Shown here piece by piece: positions 50,401-59,486 of a stretch of 64,000 nt of DNA. A program made the translations under genes and the position numbers. Below the pieces are notes generated by a model. The model searched no databases. It was not told the origin of the DNA and worked only from the letters and a program-made list of their open reading frames with translations. Source of the DNA: CAWGMT01 sp963823675 (GTDB lineage Bacteria; Planctomycetota; Planctomycetia; Isosphaerales; Isosphaeraceae); assembly GCA_963823675.1 (NCBI GenBank), contig CAWGMT010000004.1, positions 310,001 through 374,000 on the forward strand, given 5' to 3'. Position 1 is the first letter of the stretch. Every line of letters starts with the position of its first letter.

Positions 50401-52792
50401 TGCGGATCTCGTCAAGGAGAACCCGGCAGAGGTGATCGAGGTGCTCGGTGCTGATACCCAGCCCCTGCGCGACGGTCGCGCCGTGGGCCTGCACGTATTC
50501 CTCGAGCCGGTGGTAGTCGACGCCGACGAGCCCGAGGTTGATGACGGTTGCCCGGTAGCCGGCGTTCACCGCGACCTCATCGAGGAGGGGCGCTTCTTCG
50601 TAGGCCAGGATTCGGTTCTTTGCCTCGTCACTGGGCCAGGTGGTGTCTTCGGGGACGTGCGGGTTGTCTCGGGATTCGATGGCAAGGTCGCCAAGCCGCT
50701 TCACAGCGTCATGGAAGCTCAGCGACTTGTGCTGTTCGAGCAGGCCCACCAGCCTTCGGCGCATGCGGTCATAGCGGCTGGAGAAGATGATGAACCGCGC
50801 CTGGTGGGCAGCATCTTGCCGGCTGTCGCTGAAGACCAGCAGTCGCTCCTTGCCGTCGTGGTCAGGGCGGTTGCGGTTGCCCTCGTTTAACGATTCGACG
50901 AGGCCCTCGCCGAGCACCTTCACGGCCGCCGATGTGCCGAGCCCGACCGGCGTGATAACACTGCGGCTGCCGGCCGTCCCGCCGCAGCAGAGGCATCGCG
51001 TGCGTGCAGGGGCCAGAGTCGCGCGCACTGGAAAGTCGGCGGGATTGTCGCTAAAGCGAAGGGTGGCCGGGTCGAAGGACCCAGCCCGAACGCGCAGCCG
51101 GGCGATCTGTGCAGGAACCTGCTGCCTGCCGCGGCGTCCCTGGTTGGCCTGTTGATTGTTGTTGTTCGCGTCCTAGCGTCATCGTCATCGTCAGCCGCGA
51201 CAGGTGGGAGGTCGAACCGCCCTGGCTCGTAAAGCATCCGCTCCGGGCCAGCCGCGGGATCATCAGTCGGCACCAGCGGCCCGGCATCCGGGTCGCCAGT
51301 AAACCGCAAGTAATCGGCACCGCAATTCCGGCAGAGATAGAGCGGCGCGGTACGGTGGTTGCAGGTCGAGCATTGCTCCTCGCCCTTGGGGAACAACCGG
51401 CCGCAGCCCGGGTTGACGCAACGATAGAATTTCCAGCCGCCGCGGATGAAGCGATGGACCCGGAGGCGCAATGCGCCGGGAATTCCATCGGGGAGTGCGG
51501 CGCCGAGCACGAGCGCGCTCACGGCCTCGCGACAGAGTTCGCTCTCGGCAGTGTCCTTGCGCTCCGGGACCTCGCTTCGCAGCCGTTGCACGATGTCTGA
51601 GATCGACATCGGCCGGCGGATCAGCCAGTGGCTCAGGTCCCAGAGCAGGCGGTACCGCCGCGCGGCATCCGCAAGTGCGGTGGCGTCAGGGAGGTGCGCC
51701 AACGCGGCAGAGCGCCTTGCGGACCGCCTCGGCGTCGGACACGTCGAGGTTTGCAATGTCGTACGAAGCGCCCTGGGCTGGGTAGCCGGCCTCCTGGGGA
51801 ATCGGCACATCCTGGAGTTCCTCGCCGAAGACGCGAATCGAGGCGGTCTCGACGCCGGCGAGCGTGCCGAAAAACTCGGAAACGGCCTCGTCGCGCAGCC
51901 TGAGAAGTTCCTCGCGCGGGCGGCTTTCCTCAGCGAGCGACTTGATGGTGGCCGAAGTCCCCACCGCAACAAGTGGGGGGAATCGTTTCGCCTGCTCCTC
52001 GGGGCCGACGCTCGGCTTCCAATTCTGCCGGGCGCGGGCGAGGTGGACGCGGAGCCGCCGGATCAGCAGGGCGATGTTGCTGCCCAGCGTGCCGCGATAC
52101 GTGTGGACCTCGTCGAGCACGAGGAACCGGCAGCGGTGGTTGGCGAAGATGTCTTCCCGGTCCGCGGGGCGCACCAGGAGGTATTCGAGCATCATGTAAT
52201 TGGTGAGCAGGATGTGCGGCGGGTTGGCGCGCATCTCGTCGCGCTTGGCTTGCGACGTGCTGCGGTCGTATTGCTCGACCCGCACGGCCCCGGCGAAACC
52301 GGCTCCCTTGAGGTAGTCGTCGATACGGAGCTTCTGGTCGTTGGCCAGCGCGTTCATCGGATACACGAGGATGGCGGTGAGACCGTGCTTCTTGAAGCGG
52401 ACTGCGTCGTCAAAAGCGTTGTGGATGACCGGTAACAGAAACGCTTCCGTCTTGCCGCTGCCCGTGCCAGTTGTGACGACCACGGGCCGCGGGTTTGGAG
52501 AGAGCAGCTCCTCAATCGCCTGGGACTGGTGAATGAAGGCGTGTGTCGTGCCGGAGCGCTGTTCCATCACATCAGCCAGCCGAACGTCGAGCGGAAGTTC
52601 GCGCCACGCTTTGCCCGGCTTGAACGGCCGGTGGGCCTGGAAGAACGGCTCCTGTGCCAGGAAGCGCGGCGCGTCCAGCTCACGTTCGAGAGCGGCACGG
52701 AGGTTCGCGTCCTTGGCCCGGAACTCGGTGAGCAGGTAGGCCCGGTATTCTTCGATAACGTGGTCGAGCGCCTTGATTGGGTGGAGAGACAT
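47466..52792 (-). CDS. Giant DEVH helicase with DUF1998 module and nuclease-like C-terminus (three frameshifts)
   Basis: About 1775 residues in four successive frames, with shifts near 51705, 51130 and 49945. The N-terminal helicase has Walker A TGTGSGKTEAF (~107-117), Walker B VLDEVHTYRG (~222) and VAVGTSATI. A zinc-ribbon block (CVNPGCG, CSTCNH, CRNCG) follows. The second helicase lobe has LLSCSPTLEMGIDVGGLD and YAQRGGRAGRRSRVGMVVGY. Near residue 1610 CETACYRCLKSYYNQRFH marks the DUF1998/MZB domain. The last ~110 residues (SVADFAVPQRRLAIYVDG) resemble a Vsr/DUF559-type PD-(D/E)XK nuclease. Related to DISARM DrmA but much larger. Expected to act on invading DNA. Confidence 0.82.
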
Positions 52793-53021
52793 CGTCGTCG
52801 TGCCTCGCGAAGTCGATGAGAATGGGGTTCACGAACCAGCTCGCGAAGAAGGTGGTTCTCGCATCATTAATGATAAATGGTCCTCCCGGCCCAGTCATGC
52901 CTTCACCGGTGCTCGCCAGTCGATTGGAAAACCGGCGTGGTAGCGTCGGGACGGGTCTGATAGACTACAAATGGACAGCATGTCGCAGTGGGTCCTAGCC
53001 CAAACGAGAGAAGGATGAACC
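52793..53021. promoter_or_regulatory. Divergent promoter region between the giant helicase and the Panacea operon
   Basis: 229 bases between two divergent starts, the only place promoters for both units can lie. The sequence is locally AT-richer (CGCATCATTAATGATAAATG near 52860), which contains the palindrome CATTAATG and could be an operator for the Panacea-domain antitoxin. No clear sigma-70 boxes. Confidence 0.4.
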
Positions 53022-53573
53022 ATGAATATGCTCGACTTGGATCGAGCCAAGCAAGTCCTTGTGGAACTGATTCGGGCCGCTGGCGGAGAATGGACGGGCA
53101 AGACAAGGCTCTACAAGGCGTACTACCTGGCGCATCTTTACTACGCCGAGAGCGAGCCCGACTATTTGACGAACTGGCCCCTCGTCAAAATGCCGTACGG
53201 TCCGGGGATCGAATGCGGGGACGAGCTCCTGAATGAGCTGGTCCTTTCCGGAGTCCTGGCTCGGAAACACACACTCGTCGGTCCTTACACCGCAACTGCG
53301 TATAGCCTGACCGGAAAGTCACCTCCCGGCGAGGCCATGTCGCAACAAGCTGTGCGCACCGTCGAACAGGCCGTCAGCTTCGTCAAGGAGAAGGGCGCCG
53401 CCGAGTTGAGCGATCTCACCCACGAGTTCTCTCGCTCATGGAATAGCGTTCAAGAGGGGCAGGAGCTTAATATCTACGTCGATCTGATCCCCGACGACGA
53501 GTTCGCCGCGCGCGACCAGCGTTTGAGCACGCTCAAGACGGAGCTCTTGGCCGCGTGGAACGCTGCCCAATGA
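53022..53573 (+). CDS. Panacea-domain (SocA/DUF4065-like) antitoxin
   Basis: A 183-residue protein: LDRAKQVLVELIRAAGGEWT, GKTRLYKAYYLAHLYYAESE, LVKMPYGPGIECGDELLNEL and later a helical tail. This is the Panacea (DUF4065) fold, whose members neutralise many unrelated toxins (PanAT systems) and include the SocA antitoxin. The start at 53022 follows GAGAAGGATG. The downstream gene overlaps its stop by ATGA, the usual toxin-antitoxin coupling. Confidence 0.8.
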   Translation: MNMLDLDRAKQVLVELIRAAGGEWTGKTRLYKAYYLAHLYYAESEPDYLTNWPLVKMPYGPGIECGDELLNELVLSGVLARKHTLVGPYTATAYSLTGKSPPGEAMSQQAVRTVEQAVSFVKEKGAAELSDLTHEFSRSWNSVQEGQELNIYVDLIPDDEFAARDQRLSTLKTELLAAWNAAQ

Positions 53574-53929
53574 CGGCGCAGGTCCGAACCTTCAAACGCG
53601 TTGCGGCTCAGGTCGCCCAGCGAATGAACTTCAAGATGAGCGCGTTCAACCGGGAACGTGGCCTCGGTGACTTTCTGCTCGACCAAGGCGCGAACGCCGA
53701 TCCAATTGACGTCGCGGGACGGGCTATTCTGTACTTTTGCGTGGACGAAGGCGGATACAACGGGTTCGAGGTAGGAGTGATGGTGTGCGTGACCTTTCTC
53801 GACGAGGTCATGCCTTCACCACCCACCGGTGCCGCCCGCGCCCAAGCTCTGAAGGACCTGTCCGCGCTTATGAAGAGCTCGCCAACGCTTGAATCCGTCA
53901 AGCGCTGGGTGGAGAGCCACTACCTCTGA
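53570..53929 (+). CDS. Putative toxin partner of the Panacea antitoxin (unknown family)
   Basis: The start at 53570 overlaps the Panacea stop (ATGA). A 119-residue protein: basic N-terminus TAQVRTFKRVAAQVAQRMNF, then FNRERGLGDFLLDQGANADP, a hydrophobic strand VGVMVCVTFLDEVMPSPPTG and a helical end. No nuclease, ART or ToxSAS motif that I recognise. Toxicity is inferred only from the gene arrangement; it could also be a third component. Confidence 0.6.
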   Translation: MTAQVRTFKRVAAQVAQRMNFKMSAFNRERGLGDFLLDQGANADPIDVAGRAILYFCVDEGGYNGFEVGVMVCVTFLDEVMPSPPTGAARAQALKDLSALMKSSPTLESVKRWVESHYL

Positions 53930-54190
53930 ATTCTCCACCCGAACGGAGCGGCGGCGACCTGCTCGTGCAGTCCGCGGGTTTGTTTGATGATATATCAGGT
54001 GCGGGAGGAAACTACAGGTCTCCCGACGAAAATCGCCCAGGACGGATTCATCGAGGGCCGCATCATTTCGGCTCTCATCTGATAAGGGCTTTCCGCGAAC
54101 CGCTCGGGCGGGCCCAGGACTTGCGTCTATCACGAATTTGGAGTTGGTGTAGACCAGTCGAGAAGCCGCATTGGTGGCTGTTCGGCCAAG

Positions 54191-54679
54191 TCAGAGATCC
54201 TCGTCTAGCGACGACAACCGGTGAGCCGCCTCCTCGCTGATCTCGAAGTCGGGGTCCTTGGCGAGCACGTCAAGAACGGCCCTCTTACCCTGATGAGTGA
54301 GTTGCCCCAAATATTCGTAGAGGCGCGAGCGCACGAAAGGCGATGGGTTTGATGCGAGTGACTGCAACGCTTCGATCCTTTCGGTCTCGCGCACGCCTGA
54401 ACAACGGACGATCGGTCCAATGAATAGCTCGCACTCCTCCCTGCCCGATCCCGCGATTTGCTTGAGGGCGTCCCAGGTCCCGGGTCCAAAGTCCTCGAGC
54501 AGGCCCCGCGCGTGCAGAAGAAGTTCGCCCTGACCTGTGCGATCATATTCTTCGAACGCCGCCTCGCACACCGAATGGGGATCGGCGTTCGAGAGAAGCC
54601 AAAGCCGGGTCAATTTCCTTCGTGCTGGGTCCTGCACCAGCAGTCCGGCGAAGTGGGGACGCATCTGGCTGTGTTGCAT
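54191..54679 (-). CDS. HEAT-repeat-like accessory protein
   Basis: 162 residues, all helical: CEAAFEEYDRTGQGELLLHA, RGLLEDFGPGTWDALKQIAG, then ERIEALQSLASNPSPFVRSR and KRAVLDVLAKDPDFEISEEA, which look like HEAT/armadillo repeats. A truncated paralogue is at 43488-43788. It follows the 110-residue gene and the methyltransferase on the same strand, 35 bases from its neighbour. Probably a protein-interaction factor for the island; no catalytic residues stand out. Confidence 0.65.
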   Translation of the reverse strand: MQHSQMRPHFAGLLVQDPARRKLTRLWLLSNADPHSVCEAAFEEYDRTGQGELLLHARGLLEDFGPGTWDALKQIAGSGREECELFIGPIVRCSGVRETERIEALQSLASNPSPFVRSRLYEYLGQLTHQGKRAVLDVLAKDPDFEISEEAAHRLSSLDEDL

Positions 54680-54714
54680 CGTCTACTTCCCTCAGAGGAA
54701 GCATGTGCGCACGA

Positions 54715-55047
54715 TCAAATCAGCGTTCTTCTTCGGCCCAATCTCGGCCACGCTCGGGTGATCTTATCAATTTTGCCGCGGTCACACGGCCGCACCGGAT
54801 TGACGCCTGTGATGTCAAACAAGGCCCAAGCCAGAAGACTGGGGCACTGTTTCAAGTGGCGAAGTATCAACGGTACGGCCGAATCTCCCATTGCCACGAT
54901 GCTCCTGTAAGCCGGGTGCGACACGATGCGTTCGCTGTCCGAAACGAACCCAGTGTCCTTGATCCAGGTCGCGACCGTCGCGTCAAAGGCTGCCTCCGTG
55001 CATCGAACGGTTCCCTGTTCCTCGTGTGCCGTGGATGTGGTGGCCAT
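54715..55047 (-). CDS. Small conserved-type protein with a HEAT-like core (110 residues)
   Basis: The start at 55047 (MATTSTAHEEQGTVRCTEAA) is the first ATG in frame outside the methyltransferase. The core SHPAYRSIVAMGDSAVPLIL followed by LAWALFDITGVNPVRPCDRG and KITRAWPRLGRR matches small bacterial proteins I remember with the pattern HPAYxxIIxMGxxAVPLIL...WALxxITG, usually found beside other small genes in defence or mobile regions. Function unknown. Lies 98 bases after the methyltransferase stop. Confidence 0.65.
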   Translation of the reverse strand: MATTSTAHEEQGTVRCTEAAFDATVATWIKDTGFVSDSERIVSHPAYRSIVAMGDSAVPLILRHLKQCPSLLAWALFDITGVNPVRPCDRGKIDKITRAWPRLGRRRTLI

Positions 55048-55145
55048 TGGGGTACGCCCGCTTACGGAGATGAAGGGGCAAACTATTCTCAGGGTACCTC
55101 GCCCCAAGTCTCGCGGCAACGAGAGGTCGGGATGAATCGAACAAT

Positions 55146-58100
55146 CTACTTCCCGCCCGGGCCCTTCCGTCGGCGCTTGCCGCCGGGTTCGTCCAGTTCG
55201 AACCGCTCTTCCTCCCCAGCCTGCCCCAACCCCGGCAGGTCGATCACCGGCTGGGGGAGATTCTCGTTGAGCGGGATGTCCCAGTAGGGGTCGTGTTTCT
55301 TGGTGAAGGCGTCGAGGCCGATCGATTTCAGCTCGTCGAAGCGGGCCAGGCACAACTCGGGGGCCTTGGGATAGCTCGTGTGCTTGAAGGTCGAGAGTAT
55401 GTGGGAGTATTGGTCGCGCGACAGGCCGTAGGCATCGGCCACCGCCGCATCAACGGCCGCGCGGACCGCCCAGCGCGCGTCCTCGCCGGCCAACGCCGGC
55501 CAGGTAAACGCGGGCTTGCGCGGCTCGCGCCAAACGTCGCCGAGTTGTTCCTTCCAGAGCGGGGCGTAACCGGAGTGGTTACACGTTAGGCGAAGGGCGG
55601 AGTGCGCGAGGCTCGAGAGTCGCGGAGTCGTGCGCGGTACAGGCGTGGCGAGCAGCATGAAGAGATTCAGATGCGATCGAACGCGCAACTGCAATAACCA
55701 ATCGAAGGTGTACGAGTTCAGAACGGCCAGGATATTGAGAGCCGACGACTGTGCGCGATCGAACGGCTGGGTTTCAACCGGAGCCGTATGTCCCGTTGTA
55801 ATTCCAGGCGGATGCATATTGAAAATCGCAACATTTTCATCACCAGGCCCGGCGACGTCACGATTGCCCAATCGGTAGTGTTGGGACCGCCGCAGTATTG
55901 CAGGCTTGTCCTCTAAATCACCGATAGAGACGAGATAGCGAGGCCGAGCAGCCCAACGGTCGTCATACTGACGAAAGGTCTTCCCCTCATGCAATGCTAG
56001 GTAGCCGATGTCCAAAAGGCTCCGAGCGACGTCAGGGTCGCGCGGGTCTTCACCGTTTCGCAAAACCTCGGGGGTGGGAGTAAAGCGCCAGGAATCGTAC
56101 GTCATGTTGAGCTCCTGGCTCAACTTGACGCCGAGTCTTTCGCACGCCTCGCCGAAGGGCTCGCCACGCACGAAGCATCTCTCCGCCACCCCCAGATCTT
56201 TTCGTGAACGAAGCTCGAGGAGGCTCAGGTGGTCCCTGCCCGTTCGACGGACAAAATCCAATGTGTAAACAAGGGGCTCCCGATTCGTGTGGTCGCCGAA
56301 CAGCCACTCGTCGTCGTGCAGGTAGAAAGCACAGGAAAACTCCTCCGTCGCCGCGCCCGCCCGCGCGACGACCGTGGCGAACTTGAAACGCGAATCAATC
56401 TCGAAGAGCTTGCGGCGGTTCTCGAACGAATAGCAGTAGCGAAGGCTCATCTCCTCAATGTACAGGCGCCGTGTACCGGTGGCGCCTTCGTTTGCGTGGA
56501 ACGCCGATGGAAGCACAAAGCCAACTTCACCGTGCGCTCGAAGAAGCGTCTTAGCGCGTTCAGCGAAGAGCATGTAATCGTCATAAGTGCCTCGACCGGC
56601 GAGTTGTCCATTGACCCTGGCTTTATGGGTTTCGAAAATCGCGTCGTTGATCCGGTCTCTGCGGTGCAATCCTTCGACATGCTCGTGGAATGCACGGGCT
56701 ATCGCCGGTATTGCCAGGAGGCGTCCCTTGACCGACCCCTTCTCTCGCTTGGTTGGCGGATCAAGAAATGCAAAGTCGTACATTCCGAAGAAGTGATCTT
56801 CGTTCTTGCGAACAGTGTCCCATGGCGGGTTTCCGAGCACCGTATGAAATCCCTGCCGCCCATGCGGCTGGCCAGTCGGATAAAACACTTCTGGGAACGT
56901 CAGATCGTAGGGCAGCGCCGGAACGCATCGCCCGGACTGCACGAAGGCGTAGAGGGTTTCGCGTTGCGAGGCGGTTTCATCCAGCCCCAAGCCGCGCGCG
57001 ATTGTCTCGCGTAAGCTGCTTGATCCGATCTGCTCGGGCGCGTCGCCCGTTTCCGCGATTGACCTGAGCAAGTTGGCATAAGCCACATCGTCGCACGATC
57101 CCGGCCCCAGCATCACGCCACCGGACCAGGCCGCCGCGGCGATGCGGAAGGGAAGAAGGGCACGGTCCAAGTCGGCTTTCGCGGCTTCCTTGTCGTGCAT
57201 CTCGGCGACAGTGATGCCGACCGTCGCCTCCAGTCGACGCACCAGCGACAAGGCCCGGTAAAGCCCGCGGGAGAGCTTGTCGTAGAGTCCCTTGTGAAAC
57301 AGTCCCTCGATCGGCTCGGTCGGTTTGCCAGGCCGGAAGATCAGCTTCTCCCAGAACGGGCCGGTCAGCGAATCGCCGACCACGAGCCGATGGTCGAGGA
57401 ACGTGAGCGGCATTCCTTCGGCGTGCGATTCGAGCCAGAGCGCGAGCTTCGCCAGCTCGACCGCGAGCGGGTTCTTGTCGACGCCGTAGAGGCAGTGGAC
57501 GGCGACGAATCGCCGGCAGAGCGCCTCGGCGCGTTGCTGAGAGAAGCCGGATTCCTCGCCTTCGGGTGAACGGCTGGGCAGGTACTTCGCGAGCTCGTCG
57601 TCAGGGTCGGGAATGTCGAGGATGCGCTGGCGCCACTTTGCAGCCTCTTCCTGGGCCTTCTCGCGCTCGGCCCCTTTCGCAACGTCGGCCCGCCGCTCGG
57701 CGGCAAGCGCTTTCTCATCGCATAGGCGGCAGGCTTCGTAGAGCTTGTCACCCAGAAACCGGCAGGCTTCGACCAGGAAGTGGCCCGAGCCCATCGCCGG
57801 GTCGAGCACCTTCAGTTCGAGGATCTTGAGCGGCTGGGGATCATTCAGCGGGCTGCGCTCCTCGACCTGAGGGCCAAGCGTTTCTTGAACGAGAAACCGC
57901 ACGAATGAGTGCGGCGTGTAGTACGATCCGCTGGCCTTGCGGCCCAGGCCGACTCGCAAATAGAAGCGGCCGGGCGGGATCGACTCGATCCATTCGACCT
58001 TGGTTTTCTTGCCGCGCGTGGGCTCGTCGGATTCGTCGGTCTCGTCCGCGGTGGACTCATCGGTTTCGTCGTCGTCGGGATCGCCGGCGTTCGGATCGGC

Positions 58101-59486
58101 GCCCACACACTCGCTGGCGCTTCGGGCTTGTATGCTCGCGGGGCGGTACTTTTCGCCCTGGGCGAGGGGGACGGCGACTTCGAGCTTCTGCCGTCTCAGC
58201 CGGCACATGGGCTCTTGCGTGATGCCGGGCTCGAGCTCGAGCAGGGCTTCGTAAACGCGGCCCAGGTCTTCGACATCGAGCGGGCCGTAGTGGACGCGCT
58301 GCCGCGTCAGCTCGCCTCGACGTTGCGTGGTCCACAGCAGCCGGTCGAGCAGCCAGGCAACCGCCCGCTCGCCCCAGGCGAGCTGCGAAAGCGTCGGTGT
58401 GGCGTTCGAGCCAAACAGGGCGCCGCCGAGGGGCTTGACGACCAATTCGGTGCATTCGAGCCCTTCCTCGAACATGCGAAAGAGCGTCCGCAAGCCGGAT
58501 TCGAGCAACGTCCCGGTCTCACGGCCTCGCTCCAGAACCTCGTGCGCGTAGCGAGCGAGCGCCAGGCTGGGAGAGAACGTGTTTCGCCAGAGACTCGTTG
58601 ACGCGAAGCTGAACGAGCGCGCCATGTCGTCGCTGGCTTCGAGCTTGAGTACGAAGAGTAGCCGGTATACGGTCACCAGTCCCTCGCGCCAGAGCGTACG
58701 TGCCAAGGCATGGCGATCGGCTTGCGCCTGGAACCAGTCGTGGTTCGCGGGATGATCCAGGATTTCCTGAACAAAATGCTCGACGGCTTCACGGGCCTGT
58801 TTCCGCAGTTCCTTCGTGACCCGGGCCTGTTGCAGCCGGGCTTTTTCGACGAGGTCGGGGAGCGCGGCGACACCTTTCGGCGATGCGAGCGCGGCCAGTA
58901 GTCGGAATGAGTCGGGTACGTCGCGGCTACGCTTCCAGCCCGGGTCGATCGGAATCGTGACCGTGGAATCGGGCCGGGCCAGGTCGGAAATCAGGATGAT
59001 CAACTGAGCGCCGTTGGTGAGGAGCCCGATGCGCTCGCCGCAGGCCAGGAGCACCCGCTGGGCGACGCGGAGATGGCTGTAGCGGTAGGCGCGGCCTCGC
59101 TTCGAGGGGGCGTAGAGGTCCTCGTCGAAGCTGGTCGTCCAGACGCGCAGCCTCGACTTGCCGTCTTCCGTGGTGAGAAGCGAGCCGCCGCTTTCCAGGT
59201 CCTCTCGGGTCTGCACATCCGGCGCGGCGTCGATCCGGGAATAACCGAGGACCGCTTGCAGAGGCTCGATCACCTGGTTGCGGACGCGCAGCGAGCCGCC
59301 CGAGGCTCCCAGCTCGCGCAGCTTGCGCCGGCAAATCTCCCAGTGCTGGGCGAGTTCCTTACCCTCGGCGCCCGTCGCCTTGGGCAAGAGCTGCAAACGC
59401 AGCAGTTCCTTTTCGAGCTCCAGCTTGACGAAGGGCTCGGGGAGCGCGGGGCCTTGAAACTGGCAGTCGGAGAGGTCAAGCGCCAT
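55146..59486 (-). CDS. drmMI: DISARM-like Eco57I-type adenine DNA methyltransferase
   Basis: 1446 residues in one intact frame. An N-terminal helical region (~1-500) ends in an acidic linker. The N6-adenine methyltransferase follows, with SAM-binding motif I LDPAMGSGHFLVEACRFLG near 561-580, YGVDKNPLAVELAKLALWLE, and catalytic motif IV VLGNPPWDTV near 883-892. The large C-terminal part holds target recognition, ending in SRDQYSHILSTFKHTSYPKA, DPYWDIPLNENLPQPVIDLP and a basic tail. It overlaps the DrmD-like gene by 11 bases. In class 1 DISARM this enzyme marks host DNA. The linker contains a repeat-derived insert (see findings). Confidence 0.87.
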   Translation of the reverse strand: MALDLSDCQFQGPALPEPFVKLELEKELLRLQLLPKATGAEGKELAQHWEICRRKLRELGASGGSLRVRNQVIEPLQAVLGYSRIDAAPDVQTREDLESGGSLLTTEDGKSRLRVWTTSFDEDLYAPSKRGRAYRYSHLRVAQRVLLACGERIGLLTNGAQLIILISDLARPDSTVTIPIDPGWKRSRDVPDSFRLLAALASPKGVAALPDLVEKARLQQARVTKELRKQAREAVEHFVQEILDHPANHDWFQAQADRHALARTLWREGLVTVYRLLFVLKLEASDDMARSFSFASTSLWRNTFSPSLALARYAHEVLERGRETGTLLESGLRTLFRMFEEGLECTELVVKPLGGALFGSNATPTLSQLAWGERAVAWLLDRLLWTTQRRGELTRQRVHYGPLDVEDLGRVYEALLELEPGITQEPMCRLRRQKLEVAVPLAQGEKYRPASIQARSASECVGADPNAGDPDDDETDESTADETDESDEPTRGKKTKVEWIESIPPGRFYLRVGLGRKASGSYYTPHSFVRFLVQETLGPQVEERSPLNDPQPLKILELKVLDPAMGSGHFLVEACRFLGDKLYEACRLCDEKALAAERRADVAKGAEREKAQEEAAKWRQRILDIPDPDDELAKYLPSRSPEGEESGFSQQRAEALCRRFVAVHCLYGVDKNPLAVELAKLALWLESHAEGMPLTFLDHRLVVGDSLTGPFWEKLIFRPGKPTEPIEGLFHKGLYDKLSRGLYRALSLVRRLEATVGITVAEMHDKEAAKADLDRALLPFRIAAAAWSGGVMLGPGSCDDVAYANLLRSIAETGDAPEQIGSSSLRETIARGLGLDETASQRETLYAFVQSGRCVPALPYDLTFPEVFYPTGQPHGRQGFHTVLGNPPWDTVRKNEDHFFGMYDFAFLDPPTKREKGSVKGRLLAIPAIARAFHEHVEGLHRRDRINDAIFETHKARVNGQLAGRGTYDDYMLFAERAKTLLRAHGEVGFVLPSAFHANEGATGTRRLYIEEMSLRYCYSFENRRKLFEIDSRFKFATVVARAGAATEEFSCAFYLHDDEWLFGDHTNREPLVYTLDFVRRTGRDHLSLLELRSRKDLGVAERCFVRGEPFGEACERLGVKLSQELNMTYDSWRFTPTPEVLRNGEDPRDPDVARSLLDIGYLALHEGKTFRQYDDRWAARPRYLVSIGDLEDKPAILRRSQHYRLGNRDVAGPGDENVAIFNMHPPGITTGHTAPVETQPFDRAQSSALNILAVLNSYTFDWLLQLRVRSHLNLFMLLATPVPRTTPRLSSLAHSALRLTCNHSGYAPLWKEQLGDVWREPRKPAFTWPALAGEDARWAVRAAVDAAVADAYGLSRDQYSHILSTFKHTSYPKAPELCLARFDELKSIGLDAFTKKHDPYWDIPLNENLPQPVIDLPGLGQAGEEERFELDEPGGKRRRKGPGGK

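Noticed and set aside
53965..54240. 91-codon plus-strand frame after the Panacea pair
   Set aside because: No ribosome-binding site, and its end runs antisense into the HEAT-like gene.
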